Of a stretch of 64,000 nucleotides of DNA, positions 1 to 7,735 are shown piece by piece. Position 1 is the first letter of the stretch, and the number at the start of each line of letters is the position of its first letter. The DNA is from Exiguobacterium acetylicum (lineage in GTDB: Bacteria; Bacillota; Bacilli; Exiguobacteriales; Exiguobacteriaceae): positions 1,824,001-1,888,000 of the forward strand of contig NZ_CP081878.1 of the NCBI RefSeq assembly GCF_022170825.1, written 5' to 3'. A program made the position numbers and the translations under genes. The notes beneath the pieces are model-generated. The model was not told the DNA's origin. It made no database searches and saw only the letters and a list, made by a program, of their open reading frames with translations.

Positions 1-362
1 AAATCAATGATTGTCCTAATATAACTCTTTAAAATGTCTACTTCGATGATTTCATTCACTTCTATCTGATTAATACGTTTCATTGCCTCTTCATATTTCT
101 CTTCACGAAGCAAATCGGATAAGAATCGATCAAGCTGAAAGAACTGCTCTTCATCTGTATGTTCTTGAAACAATAAAGAAATAGGAACTTGTAACCTTGT
201 AGCCAGTTGCTGCAACAAATTAACAGTCGGTGAATTTAAGCCATTTTCGATTTTACTGATTTCTGCCTGACTACATAAATCGGCACATAGTTCTTTTTGA
301 GAGTATCCTTTTTGAACCCGAAATCGTCTTACGTTTTCTCCAATCGGATTAGAAGTAACCAT
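1..362 (-). CDS. XRE-family HTH + TPR regulator (RNPP/PlcR-like), 3' part outside window
   Basis: Reads on the minus strand from ATG at 362 and runs off the left edge, so only the N-terminal ~120 residues are visible. They form a helix-turn-helix (about residues 8-62) with the core CSQAEISKIENGLNSPT, then the start of a helical, probably TPR, region. It is the third and last of three tandem paralogues on this strand (next at 411 and 1332), 48 bp after its neighbour. By family knowledge (PlcR, NprR, ComR) such proteins bind DNA through the HTH and a secreted, re-imported peptide through the TPRs. No peptide gene is visible between the copies, so peptide sensing is inference. Confidence 0.85.
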   Translation of the reverse strand, partial: MVTSNPIGENVRRFRVQKGYSQKELCADLCSQAEISKIENGLNSPTVNLLQQLATRLQVPISLLFQEHTDEEQFFQLDRFLSDLLREEKYEEAMKRINQIEVNEIIEVDILKSYIRTIID

Positions 363-410
363 CCTTATCAAACCCTCCAAACACCTTAAAACGTCATCGT
401 ATGTTTTGTA

Positions 411-1328
411 TCACTCTTTAAATGCATTAGTAGATTCAGTAGAATCAAAAGTAAATAACAAATATTTTCGCTTTAAGTCAACAACCAATTGTTTCGTCGT
501 TTGAAACTCAAATGCATGCAACAATGTATAGGCAACTGTATACGTTTTTTGAAATAAGGCGTTTCCGACGGCTTCTTGATAGTTACCTAGTTGAAAATAT
601 AAATGTCCTAAAAGAAAGGTTTGTTGAGAGTTTAAGCATAAGTTGATTCCTTTTTGAATAAACACAATCGCTTCTTCAAATAAATCTTGATATAAAAGAA
701 TTTGAGCATGGTTAAAATAAACCTTTATTAATGAAATTACATATGTCGAACTTTCGAGTTTCTCTAATAACGTTTCGATTTCTAAATAAATACTGGTTGT
801 AAAATGATACAACTCATGCTCAGCATATAAATTAGCAATTGCTGTTTTAATCCGAATGAATAAAGAGATGGATTCGTTCCAAACATCGTACTCTTGAATG
901 ATGTTACTTAATAAAGAAGCAGCAGTCCGAAAATCAAATCGTTCTTGTTTCATGTCCACGATGATTTGAAAATAAGCGCTTAATATGATTAAGTTTAAAT
1001 TTTCATTATTATAGTCATACTTTGAGAGCAGTTTAGTGACCTGAGCATACTTTTTTTCTCGAAGTAAATCTGAAACTGTCTTATCAAAAAAATCTATCTC
1101 TTCTTTCAATTGAGGATTTTCAAGCAAGAGCGCTATTGGCGTATTTAGTCGCTTGGCAATTTGCTGTAATAATTCTACAGTTGGTGAGTTGAGACTATTC
1201 TCAATTTTACTAATTTCAGCTTGACTACAAACACCTTCACATAGTTCTTTTTGAGTCATCTGCTTTTCAATGCGTAGTTGTTTGATCTTTGTACCAATCG
1301 ATGAAGTCAAATCATTCATCTTCATCAT
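411..1328 (-). CDS. XRE-family HTH + TPR regulator (RNPP/PlcR-like)
   Basis: 305 residues. HTH at about 10-66 with the same CSQAEISKIEN core as both neighbours, followed by a ~230-residue all-helical region of the size expected for five to six TPR units. The 3-bp gap to the upstream paralogue (1332-2228) suggests co-transcription and origin by tandem duplication. The AT-rich start region offers ATG at 1328 or, three codons on, at 1319; 1328 follows a GTGAGTG-type site. The function is probably sensing of a peptide or growth state and regulating unknown targets; no target operator could be recognised. Confidence 0.88.
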   Translation of the reverse strand: MMKMNDLTSSIGTKIKQLRIEKQMTQKELCEGVCSQAEISKIENSLNSPTVELLQQIAKRLNTPIALLLENPQLKEEIDFFDKTVSDLLREKKYAQVTKLLSKYDYNNENLNLIILSAYFQIIVDMKQERFDFRTAASLLSNIIQEYDVWNESISLFIRIKTAIANLYAEHELYHFTTSIYLEIETLLEKLESSTYVISLIKVYFNHAQILLYQDLFEEAIVFIQKGINLCLNSQQTFLLGHLYFQLGNYQEAVGNALFQKTYTVAYTLLHAFEFQTTKQLVVDLKRKYLLFTFDSTESTNAFKE

Positions 1329-1331
1329 TTT

Positions 1332-2228
1332 TCACTCACTTTCATCAATAGGAAATAGCAACAGATCTGATAAATGTGTTTCAAGAATTTTTCGGTATGC
1401 ATGATTATTAGTCGCAGTGAAAAACGAGTAAGCAATTGTATAGGCTTCCTTAATACTTTTCTCCGAAGCATTTAACGATTCTAAAAAGAACCCTTTTTGA
1501 TAATAAAAATGTCCGAGATATGTTAAGTCTTGTAGTTCTTTAGCCTCTTCAATCACTTGTTCAACTTTTTGTAATCCTTCTTCGAATCGCTTTAATCTAT
1601 AGATGTTCCGTAAATAGTTATACATTGTTTTCATTTTAATTTTTTTATACTCGCGCGTTCGATAAGGTAGTTTCAATAATTCTTCGTATATTTGGTGAGA
1701 ACGTGCGTAATCCATATGATTCGTATATAAAACTGCGATTGCCATTTGAATTCTAGTATAAAGAAGGAATGATTTTTCGACTAAATTTTCTTCAGCTACT
1801 AGTTTTAATAGCGCAGAAATGCAAGTTCTAAAATCGATGTTTCCTTTTTCATGCAATAATAGTTTTTGATGATACCGAATTAACACTTGAACTTCAAACG
1901 CTGTATTTGATTTCGCATATTTATCTAAATCCTTTTCCATAGCCGAGTAAGTTTTCTCTCTCATATGATGCAACATTTTTTGATCAATCTCATTCAATTT
2001 TTGTGAGACAATTTCATCTTCAAAAAACAATGAAATCGGTATGCGTAGTCTTCGACAAATCTGCTGGAGCAAATCGATCGTCGGAGAATTCCGACCGTTT
2101 TCAATTTTACTAATCTCAGCTTGACTACAAATTCCTTCACAGAGATCTTTTTGTGTCATTCTCTGCTTTTTTCTTTCCTGCTTAATTTTATCGCCAACGG
2201 AATGAATGACTGGATGCATGTGGGTCAC
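1332..2228 (-). CDS. XRE-family HTH + TPR regulator (RNPP/PlcR-like)
   Basis: 298 residues, first gene of the tandem trio in the transcription direction. N-terminal HTH (about 12-68) is almost identical in the recognition region to the two downstream copies (CSQAEISKIENGRNSPT), while the helical C-terminal half has diverged. That pattern suggests shared DNA targets but different effectors. ATG at 2228 follows a GAGGAGTG ribosome site. The coding start lies only ~30 bp after the tRNA terminator, so either a compact promoter or read-through feeds it. Confidence 0.88.
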   Translation of the reverse strand: MTHMHPVIHSVGDKIKQERKKQRMTQKDLCEGICSQAEISKIENGRNSPTIDLLQQICRRLRIPISLFFEDEIVSQKLNEIDQKMLHHMREKTYSAMEKDLDKYAKSNTAFEVQVLIRYHQKLLLHEKGNIDFRTCISALLKLVAEENLVEKSFLLYTRIQMAIAVLYTNHMDYARSHQIYEELLKLPYRTREYKKIKMKTMYNYLRNIYRLKRFEEGLQKVEQVIEEAKELQDLTYLGHFYYQKGFFLESLNASEKSIKEAYTIAYSFFTATNNHAYRKILETHLSDLLLFPIDESE

Positions 2229-2255
2229 TCCTCAAATCAAAAATAACGAACTCAC

Positions 2256-2301
2256 AAAAAAAGTCTTCCGTTTCAAGTATATATCACTTGAGACGGAAGA
2301 C
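2256..2301 (-). terminator. Intrinsic terminator of tRNA-Thr
   Basis: On the minus strand, arms of about 15 bp (GTCTTCCGTCTCAAGT with its complement, one mismatch) close a short AT loop and are followed by seven T. It lies just after the tRNA 3' end. Confidence 0.85.
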
Positions 2302-2308
2302 GCGTGTA

Positions 2309-2379
2309 TGCTTCCGGCGAGAATCGAACTCGCACTGCAGCATTACCATTGCTGAGGTCTGCCATTAACCTACGGAAGC
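2309..2379 (-). tRNA. tRNA-Thr (anticodon GGT)
   Basis: 71-nt cloverleaf on the minus strand. The 7-bp acceptor stem is GCTTCCG/CGGAAGC, and the D-arm is short (GGT/ACC) with a GG-containing loop. The anticodon stem CAGCA/TGCTG closes loop ATGGTAA, which puts GGT at positions 34-36. The variable loop is 4 nt and the T-arm is GCGAG-TTCGATT-CTCGC. The discriminator is A and CCA is not encoded. Anticodon GGT reads ACC (Thr). The small D-arm and short variable loop make it one of the shorter tRNAs but all arms pair. Confidence 0.9.
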
Positions 2380-2396
2380 CTATAAAATCTGATTCT

Positions 2397-2425
2397 AGTA
2401 TAACTTATGAAGAAAAACAAAACAA
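2397..2425 (-). promoter_or_regulatory. Sigma-A promoter of tRNA-Thr
   Basis: Minus strand -35 TTGTTT (2425-2420), 17-bp spacer, -10 TATACT (2402-2397), about 18 bp before the mature tRNA 5' end. The -35 overlaps the U-tract of the upstream terminator. Confidence 0.6.
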
Positions 2426-2456
2426 GAAGTTGATACGCTTACCGCTCAACTTCTTG
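2421..2456 (-). terminator. Intrinsic terminator after the 65-aa gene
   Basis: Minus strand stem AAGAAGTTGA/TCAACTTCTT with a 12-nt loop, followed by a T-rich tract (TTTTGTTTTT). Serves the gene ending at 2465. It can also act on the plus strand. Confidence 0.75.
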
Positions 2457-2464
2457 TCACTTTT

Positions 2465-2662
2465 TTACAGTGTGGTTTTCGTTAACGAGTTATCATAGAC
2501 GACTAAAACTGAATAATGTTCATCCGCTTTAGACGCGACGAATGTTGAAAACTTTAATGTGATGATGGCGTTTGACCCAACACCATTATTCTCAAAAAAT
2601 TCGTTTAGTCTTTCCTCTAATTCTTCAGGCGATCGCCCGACGACTACTTTAGAATGCAACAT
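2465..2662 (-). CDS. Small Cse60-like (DUF2758) protein
   Basis: 65 residues from ATG at 2662, which sits 8 nt after GGAG; upstream in-frame GTG/ATG codons overlap that site. The pattern is K-V-V-V then an E/N-rich helix (EELEERLNEFFENN), a V-F-like strand and a closing S-V-L-V-V-Y-D strand, resembling the ~60-aa Cse60 family of Bacillales. The role of this family is not established beyond sporulation-associated expression in Bacillus. Followed by a clear terminator. The family call is by overall pattern only. Confidence 0.6.
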   Translation of the reverse strand: MLHSKVVVGRSPEELEERLNEFFENNGVGSNAIITLKFSTFVASKADEHYSVLVVYDNSLTKTTL

Positions 2663-2818
2663 GATCATCACTCCGTTCCGTTATGGTAGGTTCGAATTTA
2701 GTAATTTCCTTATCGAATAAAAGTTAAACCTTTATTTTTCCGACTTGCCCGACGCTCTCTTCATCCGCTATGGTGAAATGGAGTAGAAAAATTTAAAAAG
2801 AACAGGAAGTGAAGTCTG

Positions 2819-3994
2819 ATGGAACATACCAATTTCGATGAACAAATTGAGAAACGAAATACGGGATCCGTTAAATGGGACGGACTCCATTCGCTTTATG
2901 GATCAGATGAACTGATTCCAATGTGGGTTGCGGATATGGATGTCCGTCCGCCACATCATCTGACAGAACGATTAACGAGACGTGCTGCTACTGGCCATTT
3001 CGGCTATTCGATGTTCGAAGATGAAGCAAAGCAAGCTATCCTGCACTGGTTTCAAAAACGATATGATATTCCCGTCAAAACCGAATCGATTCTTTACTCA
3101 AGCGGCGTCGTTCCTGGACTTGCGCATACTTTGCTTGCCTTGACTGAACCAGATGATCAAATCATCATCCAGACACCTGTCTATCCTCCATTTCACCAGA
3201 TCATCGAGTCCAATCAAAGACAGATTGTTGAAAACCCGCTCCTTCTAGAAGGCGAAACGTATCGAACTGACTTTGCTCTCCTTGCGCAACAAATGCAATC
3301 GGCACAGATGATGATTCTCTGTAGTCCACACAATCCAAGTGGTAAAGTCTTTTCGAAAGAAGAGTTATCTCAAATCGTGGAGTTAGCAAAACAACACGAC
3401 GTTTATCTTGTATCTGATGAAATTCATGCCGATCTTGTTTATAAAGGTTCCGTGCATACACCTATACTTGCCTTTGATTATGAAAAACTGGTTTTAGTCA
3501 GTGCTCCATCTAAAACATTTAATATTCCTGGGTTGTATGCCTCTTATCTGATCGTACCCGATCTTTCAATTCGTCAAAGGATTGAGAAAGTCCAGCAACG
3601 CCATTTCGTTCATCCCAATGCATTGGCTTCAACTGCTATCACAGCAGCATATGGTGATGCTATGAGTGAACAGTGGCTCTCACAATTGCTTGTTTATTTA
3701 GAAGGAAATCGTGACCATGCGATCCGTCGGCTTCGCCAAGAGATGCCAGAATTAGACGTCGTCATTCCAGAAGCAACCTTCCTGTTATGGATTGACTTCA
3801 AAGCACTCAAACTAGACAGTAAGTCACGTGCAGATTGGCTTGTCAAGGAAGCAAAAATCGCTCTAACACATGGTTCTTCGTTCGGATCAGGTGGCGAAAC
3901 ATTTGAACGCTTGAACATCGGATGTCCTCGTGCACAATTAGATCAAGCATTAGACCGTTTAAGCACCGCATACCAACGTTTTCGGACCAATTAA
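2819..3994 (+). CDS. patB: PLP-dependent C-S lyase / aminotransferase (MalY/PatB family)
   Basis: 391 residues, the normal family length. N-terminal MWVADMDVRPP is the MalY/PatB signature, the PLP-lysine lies in SAPSKTFNIPG (about residues 229-239), and CSPHNPSGKVF is the fold-type I cofactor-binding loop. Enzymes of this group split cystathionine or cysteine conjugates to homocysteine/thiol, pyruvate and ammonia in the cytosol. ATG at 2819 follows AGGAAGTGA. Monocistronic, ended by a terminator at 4003. MalY-type lyases can also moonlight as regulators, which sequence cannot decide. Confidence 0.9.
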   Translation: MEHTNFDEQIEKRNTGSVKWDGLHSLYGSDELIPMWVADMDVRPPHHLTERLTRRAATGHFGYSMFEDEAKQAILHWFQKRYDIPVKTESILYSSGVVPGLAHTLLALTEPDDQIIIQTPVYPPFHQIIESNQRQIVENPLLLEGETYRTDFALLAQQMQSAQMMILCSPHNPSGKVFSKEELSQIVELAKQHDVYLVSDEIHADLVYKGSVHTPILAFDYEKLVLVSAPSKTFNIPGLYASYLIVPDLSIRQRIEKVQQRHFVHPNALASTAITAAYGDAMSEQWLSQLLVYLEGNRDHAIRRLRQEMPELDVVIPEATFLLWIDFKALKLDSKSRADWLVKEAKIALTHGSSFGSGGETFERLNIGCPRAQLDQALDRLSTAYQRFRTN

Positions 3995-4002
3995 CATGAC
4001 AT

Positions 4003-4037
4003 AAATGATCCTAATTTCTTAGGGTCATTTTTAATTT
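4003..4037 (+). terminator. Intrinsic terminator of patB
   Basis: Stem AATGATCCT/AGGGTCATT (one G-U) with an 8-nt loop, followed by TTTTAATTT. Confidence 0.75.
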
Positions 4038-4059
4038 GATTTAATATTCAGAAAGTTTT

Positions 4060-4254
4060 GAGTAGTAGAACTTTAACAGGGACTAAAAGCGTCCCAACCC
4101 CTTAAGGCACTAGGTGTGGCGGCACTTTTTAAGAAAATGAAGCGACTTGCAAAGTCGTTTTATCCCCTGTAAGGTGGGGAACATATCATTTGGCGAACGA
4201 GGTGTTACACGCTTATTCGCTAAAAAAACTATTGCATTTGGAGGATTTAACTTT
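4060..4254 (+). promoter_or_regulatory. Long structured 5' leader of the putP-type symporter gene
   Basis: About 195 nt between the patB terminator and the symporter start, without a plausible ORF of its own. It holds consecutive hairpins: GGGAC/GTCCC near 4079; a CTTAA/TTAAG arm enclosing a G-rich loop (about 4100-4135); CGACTT-GCA-AAGTCG followed by TTTTAT (about 4141-4160), which looks like an attenuator; CCCC/GGGG; and GCGAA/TTCGC near 4193-4222. I do not recognise a known riboswitch or T-box core. Regulation by attenuation is inference. Confidence 0.45.
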
Positions 4255-5727
4255 ATGACGCAAGAATGGATTTCGATCATCCTGTATCTTGTTCTCATGT
4301 TGGCAATCGGTTATTTTGCCTACAAGCGAACAACGAATACAGAAGATTACATGTTAGGCGGACGCGATCTCGGTCCTGGTGTTACAGCACTATCTGCTGG
4401 TGCATCGGATATGAGTGGATGGATGCTCATGGGACTTCCCGGCGCCATGTATGCAACAGGTGTATCAGCACTTTGGCTAGCACTCGGATTATTGATTGGA
4501 TGTTACGTAAACTATATTGTACTCGCACCACGTTTCCGACTCTATACGGAAATGGCAAACGACTCGATTACGATTCCTGATTTCTTAGAGAATCGTTTTG
4601 AAGACAAATCACGTGTGCTTCGTACTGTATCAGCACTCGTCATCATCATCTTCTTCACGTTCTACACATCAGCCGGAATCGTATCTGGTGGAAAATTGTT
4701 CGTCAGCTCATTTGGATTTGATTACCACTATGGTATGCTCTTGACGATTGCGGTCGTAATCGCCTACACACTTTTCGGCGGTTTTCTCGCAGTAAGTTGG
4801 ACCGATTTCGTCCAGGGCTGTATCATGTTCATCGCACTCGTTCTCGTACCGATCGTCGCATTAACAGACGTCGGTGGAGTTGATGGTGCGTACAATTACG
4901 CTGAGAACCTAGACCCTTCGCTGTTTGATCCATTTAAAGGGACAACGATTCTCGGAATCATTGGATTCCTTGCCTGGGGACTTGGTTACTTTGGTCAACC
5001 ACATATCATTGTCCGCTTTATGGCAATTCGTTCTGTCAAAGATTTAAAAAGTGCCCGTCGGATCGGTATCGGTTGGATGTTCGTCTCAATCATCGGTGCA
5101 ATGGTGACCGGACTTGTCGGTATTGCGTATTTCGAAGGACAAGGCAATGGACTCGGTGATCCAGAAACAGTCTTCATCCGTTTCTCAGATGTTCTGTTCC
5201 ATCCGTATATCACAGGATTCTTGATGGCTGCGATTCTCGCGGCAATCATGTCGACGATTTCGTCACAATTGCTTGTCACATCAAGTGCGTTGACAGAGGA
5301 CTTTTATAAAACGTTCTTGAAAAAAAATGCATCGGATAAAGAACTCGTCCTGACAGGTCGAATTGCTGTTCTTGTCGTTGCCATCATCGCAAGTGTACTC
5401 GCTTGGAATCCCTCAGCAACGATTCTTGCACTTGTCGGTTATGCGTGGGCTGGATTCGGTTCTGCCTTTGGTCCGATCATCTTACTTTCACTTTACTGGA
5501 AACGCATGACGAAACAAGGTGCGTTAGCTGGTATCATCTCAGGTGCCTTGACCGTCATCATCTGGGTCCAACTCGGACTTAGCACAACACTTTACGAAAT
5601 GGTTCCTGGATTCTTCACAAGCTTGATCTTCACAGTTGTCGTCAGCTTAATGACGAAACAACCAGTCAATGCTGTTCAGGAAACGTTTGAAGAGATGGAA
5701 GATGAATTAAAAGACGCAGTTCAATGA
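4255..5727 (+). CDS. putP: Sodium/proline-type symporter (SSS family)
   Basis: 490 residues with about 13 hydrophobic segments, the LeuT-fold SSS architecture. Typical PutP stretches include YMLGGRDLGPGVTALSAGASD in the first third, a WTDFVQG motif, and GYFGQPHIIVRFMAI near the middle. It co-transports Na+ with proline or a related solute across the cytoplasmic membrane. ATG at 4255 follows GGAGGATTTAACTTT; an in-frame upstream ATG at 4147 lies inside the structured leader and lacks a site. Acidic C-terminus. A strong terminator follows at 5741. Confidence 0.92.
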   Translation: MTQEWISIILYLVLMLAIGYFAYKRTTNTEDYMLGGRDLGPGVTALSAGASDMSGWMLMGLPGAMYATGVSALWLALGLLIGCYVNYIVLAPRFRLYTEMANDSITIPDFLENRFEDKSRVLRTVSALVIIIFFTFYTSAGIVSGGKLFVSSFGFDYHYGMLLTIAVVIAYTLFGGFLAVSWTDFVQGCIMFIALVLVPIVALTDVGGVDGAYNYAENLDPSLFDPFKGTTILGIIGFLAWGLGYFGQPHIIVRFMAIRSVKDLKSARRIGIGWMFVSIIGAMVTGLVGIAYFEGQGNGLGDPETVFIRFSDVLFHPYITGFLMAAILAAIMSTISSQLLVTSSALTEDFYKTFLKKNASDKELVLTGRIAVLVVAIIASVLAWNPSATILALVGYAWAGFGSAFGPIILLSLYWKRMTKQGALAGIISGALTVIIWVQLGLSTTLYEMVPGFFTSLIFTVVVSLMTKQPVNAVQETFEEMEDELKDAVQ

Positions 5728-5740
5728 TCAAGAACTAGTA

Positions 5741-5777
5741 AGACCTCTGCCACTAAAACGGCAGAGGTCTTTTTTTA
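5741..5777 (+). terminator. Intrinsic terminator of putP
   Basis: Perfect stem AGACCTCTGCC.../...GGCAGAGGTCT with a short A-rich loop and seven T. Confidence 0.9.
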
Positions 5778-5778
5778 C

Positions 5779-6570
5779 TTAAAGTTCAATCACACCATAA
5801 TGTAACTTTGATGTTTTACGTCGCTGACGCTCGAAATTGAATTGATCAAAAAGTGGACTCTCATAATGCGCTTTGAGGACGATTCGCCGGCTCGCCACAC
5901 GTTTTGCTTCCATGATCGTTTCAGCAGATAACGCTTCATAGTTCGCAAGCGTCCGAAGCGGATCGAGGTGGGTTGATTCCGATACCGTCCGTTCGAACAT
6001 CGGATCAAAATAGATGACATCAAAACTATCGTCAGGACATTGCTTTAAAAATGCCAAATGGTGTTCCATTCGAACTTCAATTCGGCGCATCGCTTGATTG
6101 ATCGGAGCATAGGATTCTTCCCAGCGCTGTAACCCTTGTTTGACAACGTATGCGGTCTCAATTCGACTCTCAAGTCCAACGAGCTGTCCCGAATCACCAA
6201 CAGCATGACTCATGACAATCGCATCTGCTCCAAGACCAAGTGTACAGTCAAGCACACGCATTCCTTCAGATAAACGACCGATTGCAACTAATGGGTCTCC
6301 TCCACCTGCGTCGATTTGTTTAATGCGGAAGACGGCACTCGATGGATGAAAAAAGAAAGATGTCTTTTCTCCGAGCGGATATAAATCTAGTCGTTGTTTA
6401 TCGACGACTAACACCGGTAATCCTGTCTCTTGCTGTAATTGTTCAATCCCTTTTTTCTTACGCGCGATGTAGACAAAATGAATTATCTCCTCCGCTAACA
6501 GCTGCTGCACACGATGGTGGACGTCTTCGGTCGGACGTAGACACGTCGTCAATCCAATCGTTGGTTTCAT
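5779..6570 (-). CDS. Class I SAM-dependent methyltransferase, RsmJ-like
   Basis: 263 residues from ATG at 6570, which has GGAGG 8 nt upstream; the in-frame ATG at 6585 overlaps that site. Central VLDCTLGLGADAIVMSHAVG is the SAM-binding motif I region, LVGLESR is motif II, and VIYFDPMF is the motif IV variant (DPMF) seen in RsmJ, which methylates G1516 of 16S rRNA in E. coli. N-terminal ~90 residues are a family-specific extension. rRNA as substrate is inferred from family. Transcribed toward the putP terminator. Confidence 0.75.
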   Translation of the reverse strand: MKPTIGLTTCLRPTEDVHHRVQQLLAEEIIHFVYIARKKKGIEQLQQETGLPVLVVDKQRLDLYPLGEKTSFFFHPSSAVFRIKQIDAGGGDPLVAIGRLSEGMRVLDCTLGLGADAIVMSHAVGDSGQLVGLESRIETAYVVKQGLQRWEESYAPINQAMRRIEVRMEHHLAFLKQCPDDSFDVIYFDPMFERTVSESTHLDPLRTLANYEALSAETIMEAKRVASRRIVLKAHYESPLFDQFNFERQRRKTSKLHYGVIEL

Positions 6571-6587
6571 AATTCTTTCCTCCATAA

Positions 6588-6616
6588 AAAAATAAGCCAG
6601 CCGGAGCTAGCTTATT
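6588..6616 (-). terminator. Intrinsic terminator after the coiled-coil gene
   Basis: Minus strand AAATAAGC-TAGC/GGCTGGCTTATTT hairpin followed by T7. It overlaps the stop codon of the 104-aa gene and ends just before the ribosome site of the RsmJ-like gene. Confidence 0.7.
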
Positions 6617-6926
6617 TCTTTTTCTTTAATAATCCTTCGATGTCTTCAATCAATGCTTTTTTCGAAATCAGGTCTTCTTGCTTTTCCTGTTCGACTTTTG
6701 CATCTACTGTCGTCCGCTTCATAAGTGCTTGAAGTGTCTCATCGATGCTTGACTTTAAATGATCACGATCTTCTTTGTTAAGGGAAAGATCATGTTGAAC
6801 TTCGTCCCCTTGTTCATCTAATTGGCGTAAGCGTTCCGTCAATTGTTTCGCTTCACGATTCAAGTCCGAATACAATCGTTCGATTTGCTCTAGACGCAAT
6901 TTGATTCCGTCACGTTCTGTGAACAC
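6612..6926 (-). CDS. Small coiled-coil protein, unknown function
   Basis: 104 residues starting at GTG 6926 after AAGGGGCTGG. Almost entirely heptad-patterned charged helix (LRLEQIERLYSDLNREAKQL and onward) ending in KKKK, with no cysteines, no signal peptide and no membrane segment. I cannot assign a function. The terminator downstream separates it from the methyltransferase gene. Confidence 0.7.
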   Translation of the reverse strand: MFTERDGIKLRLEQIERLYSDLNREAKQLTERLRQLDEQGDEVQHDLSLNKEDRDHLKSSIDETLQALMKRTTVDAKVEQEKQEDLISKKALIEDIEGLLKKKK

Positions 6927-7061
6927 GTTTTCCAGCCCCTTCCAGTATGCAGTTGTCTACATCATTACTTTACCATATTCCGAGGCAATTAAAACAATCA
7001 CAAGATGATTACAAATTGACTTTTTTTAAATTTCTTCTTGCGGATCGGTTCCAGTTAATTT

Positions 7062-7091
7062 TTGCAATTGCAAGGAGGGTATCGCTATAAT
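7062..7091 (+). promoter_or_regulatory. Sigma-A promoter of the GNAT gene
   Basis: TTGCAA (7062-7067), 18-bp spacer, perfect TATAAT (7086-7091). A GGAGGG in the spacer is not followed by an ORF. Confidence 0.6.
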
Positions 7092-7128
7092 GTAAACGAA
7101 GCATCAATCGTTGAGGGAGGATTTTGTG

Positions 7129-7611
7129 ATGGAATTAAGACGTCGAGCATTACGTCATGTCGATCAAGCTGAGTATGACCATTTCTTGAAGTATGGCGAG
7201 CAAGCATATGGACTGACTCCGCAAGAAATCAAAGGGTATGACCATGAGCTTGGAGAAGAGCGGGCTTTTGATTCCGTCGAGCACAGTTATCCTGAAGATT
7301 ATTACTTTGATATCGTTGAAGCGGATACCATCGTTGGACGGGTTTTACTTTTAAAAATGGGTCACTACTTCCAACTGGACTTCATGGTATTTGATCCATA
7401 CACACGTCAAGGTTTAGCTACGCATGCCGTCGCTGAAGCATTGGCGCATTCCCAGGTACTAGAACGTCACGAAGTACGCGCACGTGTCCTCAATCAGTCA
7501 CCACACGCTTCTTATGCGAAACGAATTTTAGAAGCAAACGATTTTACGTGGACCGAGAACTATTACGTCAAAGGAAGACGTCGTCGTTATTCTTTGCAAC
7601 GACTTGGATAA
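7129..7611 (+). CDS. GNAT-family N-acetyltransferase
   Basis: 160 residues. VGRVLLLKMGHYFQLDFMVFDPYTRQGLATHAVAEAL contains the strand-4 and R/QGLA acetyl-CoA-binding segment (motif A) of GNAT enzymes, and YAKRILEANDFTWTENYYVKG is the usual C-terminal half. Substrate unknown; RimJ/RimL-like protein N-acetylation is one possibility. ATG 7129 lies 8 nt after GGGAGG; the adjacent GTG at 7126 is an alternative. Promoter at 7062, terminator at 7622: monocistronic. Confidence 0.8.
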   Translation: MELRRRALRHVDQAEYDHFLKYGEQAYGLTPQEIKGYDHELGEERAFDSVEHSYPEDYYFDIVEADTIVGRVLLLKMGHYFQLDFMVFDPYTRQGLATHAVAEALAHSQVLERHEVRARVLNQSPHASYAKRILEANDFTWTENYYVKGRRRRYSLQRLG

Positions 7612-7621
7612 GAATCTTTTG

Positions 7622-7648
7622 AAAGACCATGTGCTCATGGTCTTTTTT
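7622..7648 (+). terminator. Intrinsic terminator of the GNAT gene
   Basis: AAAGACCATG-TGCT-CATGGTCTTTTTT. Confidence 0.9.
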
Positions 7649-7673
7649 GTTGGGTTCTAATACACCATCGCCT

Positions 7674-7702
7674 TTGACAGGTGATCGATTTCAGCGTACA
7701 AT
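7674..7702 (+). promoter_or_regulatory. Sigma-A promoter of the queuosine-precursor transporter gene
   Basis: Perfect -35 TTGACA (7674-7679), 17-bp spacer, -10 TACAAT (7697-7702), 33 bp before the start codon. Confidence 0.75.
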
Positions 7703-7735
7703 TTTCATCTGTATGAACAGAAAGGAGTACACCTC

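Noticed and set aside
2304-2498. 64-codon plus-strand frame
   Set aside because: Antisense of the tRNA-Thr and of the following terminator.
4060-4254. T-box or known riboswitch in the putP leader
   Set aside because: No AGGGTGGNACCGCG antiterminator sequence and no recognised aptamer core; kept only as an unassigned leader.
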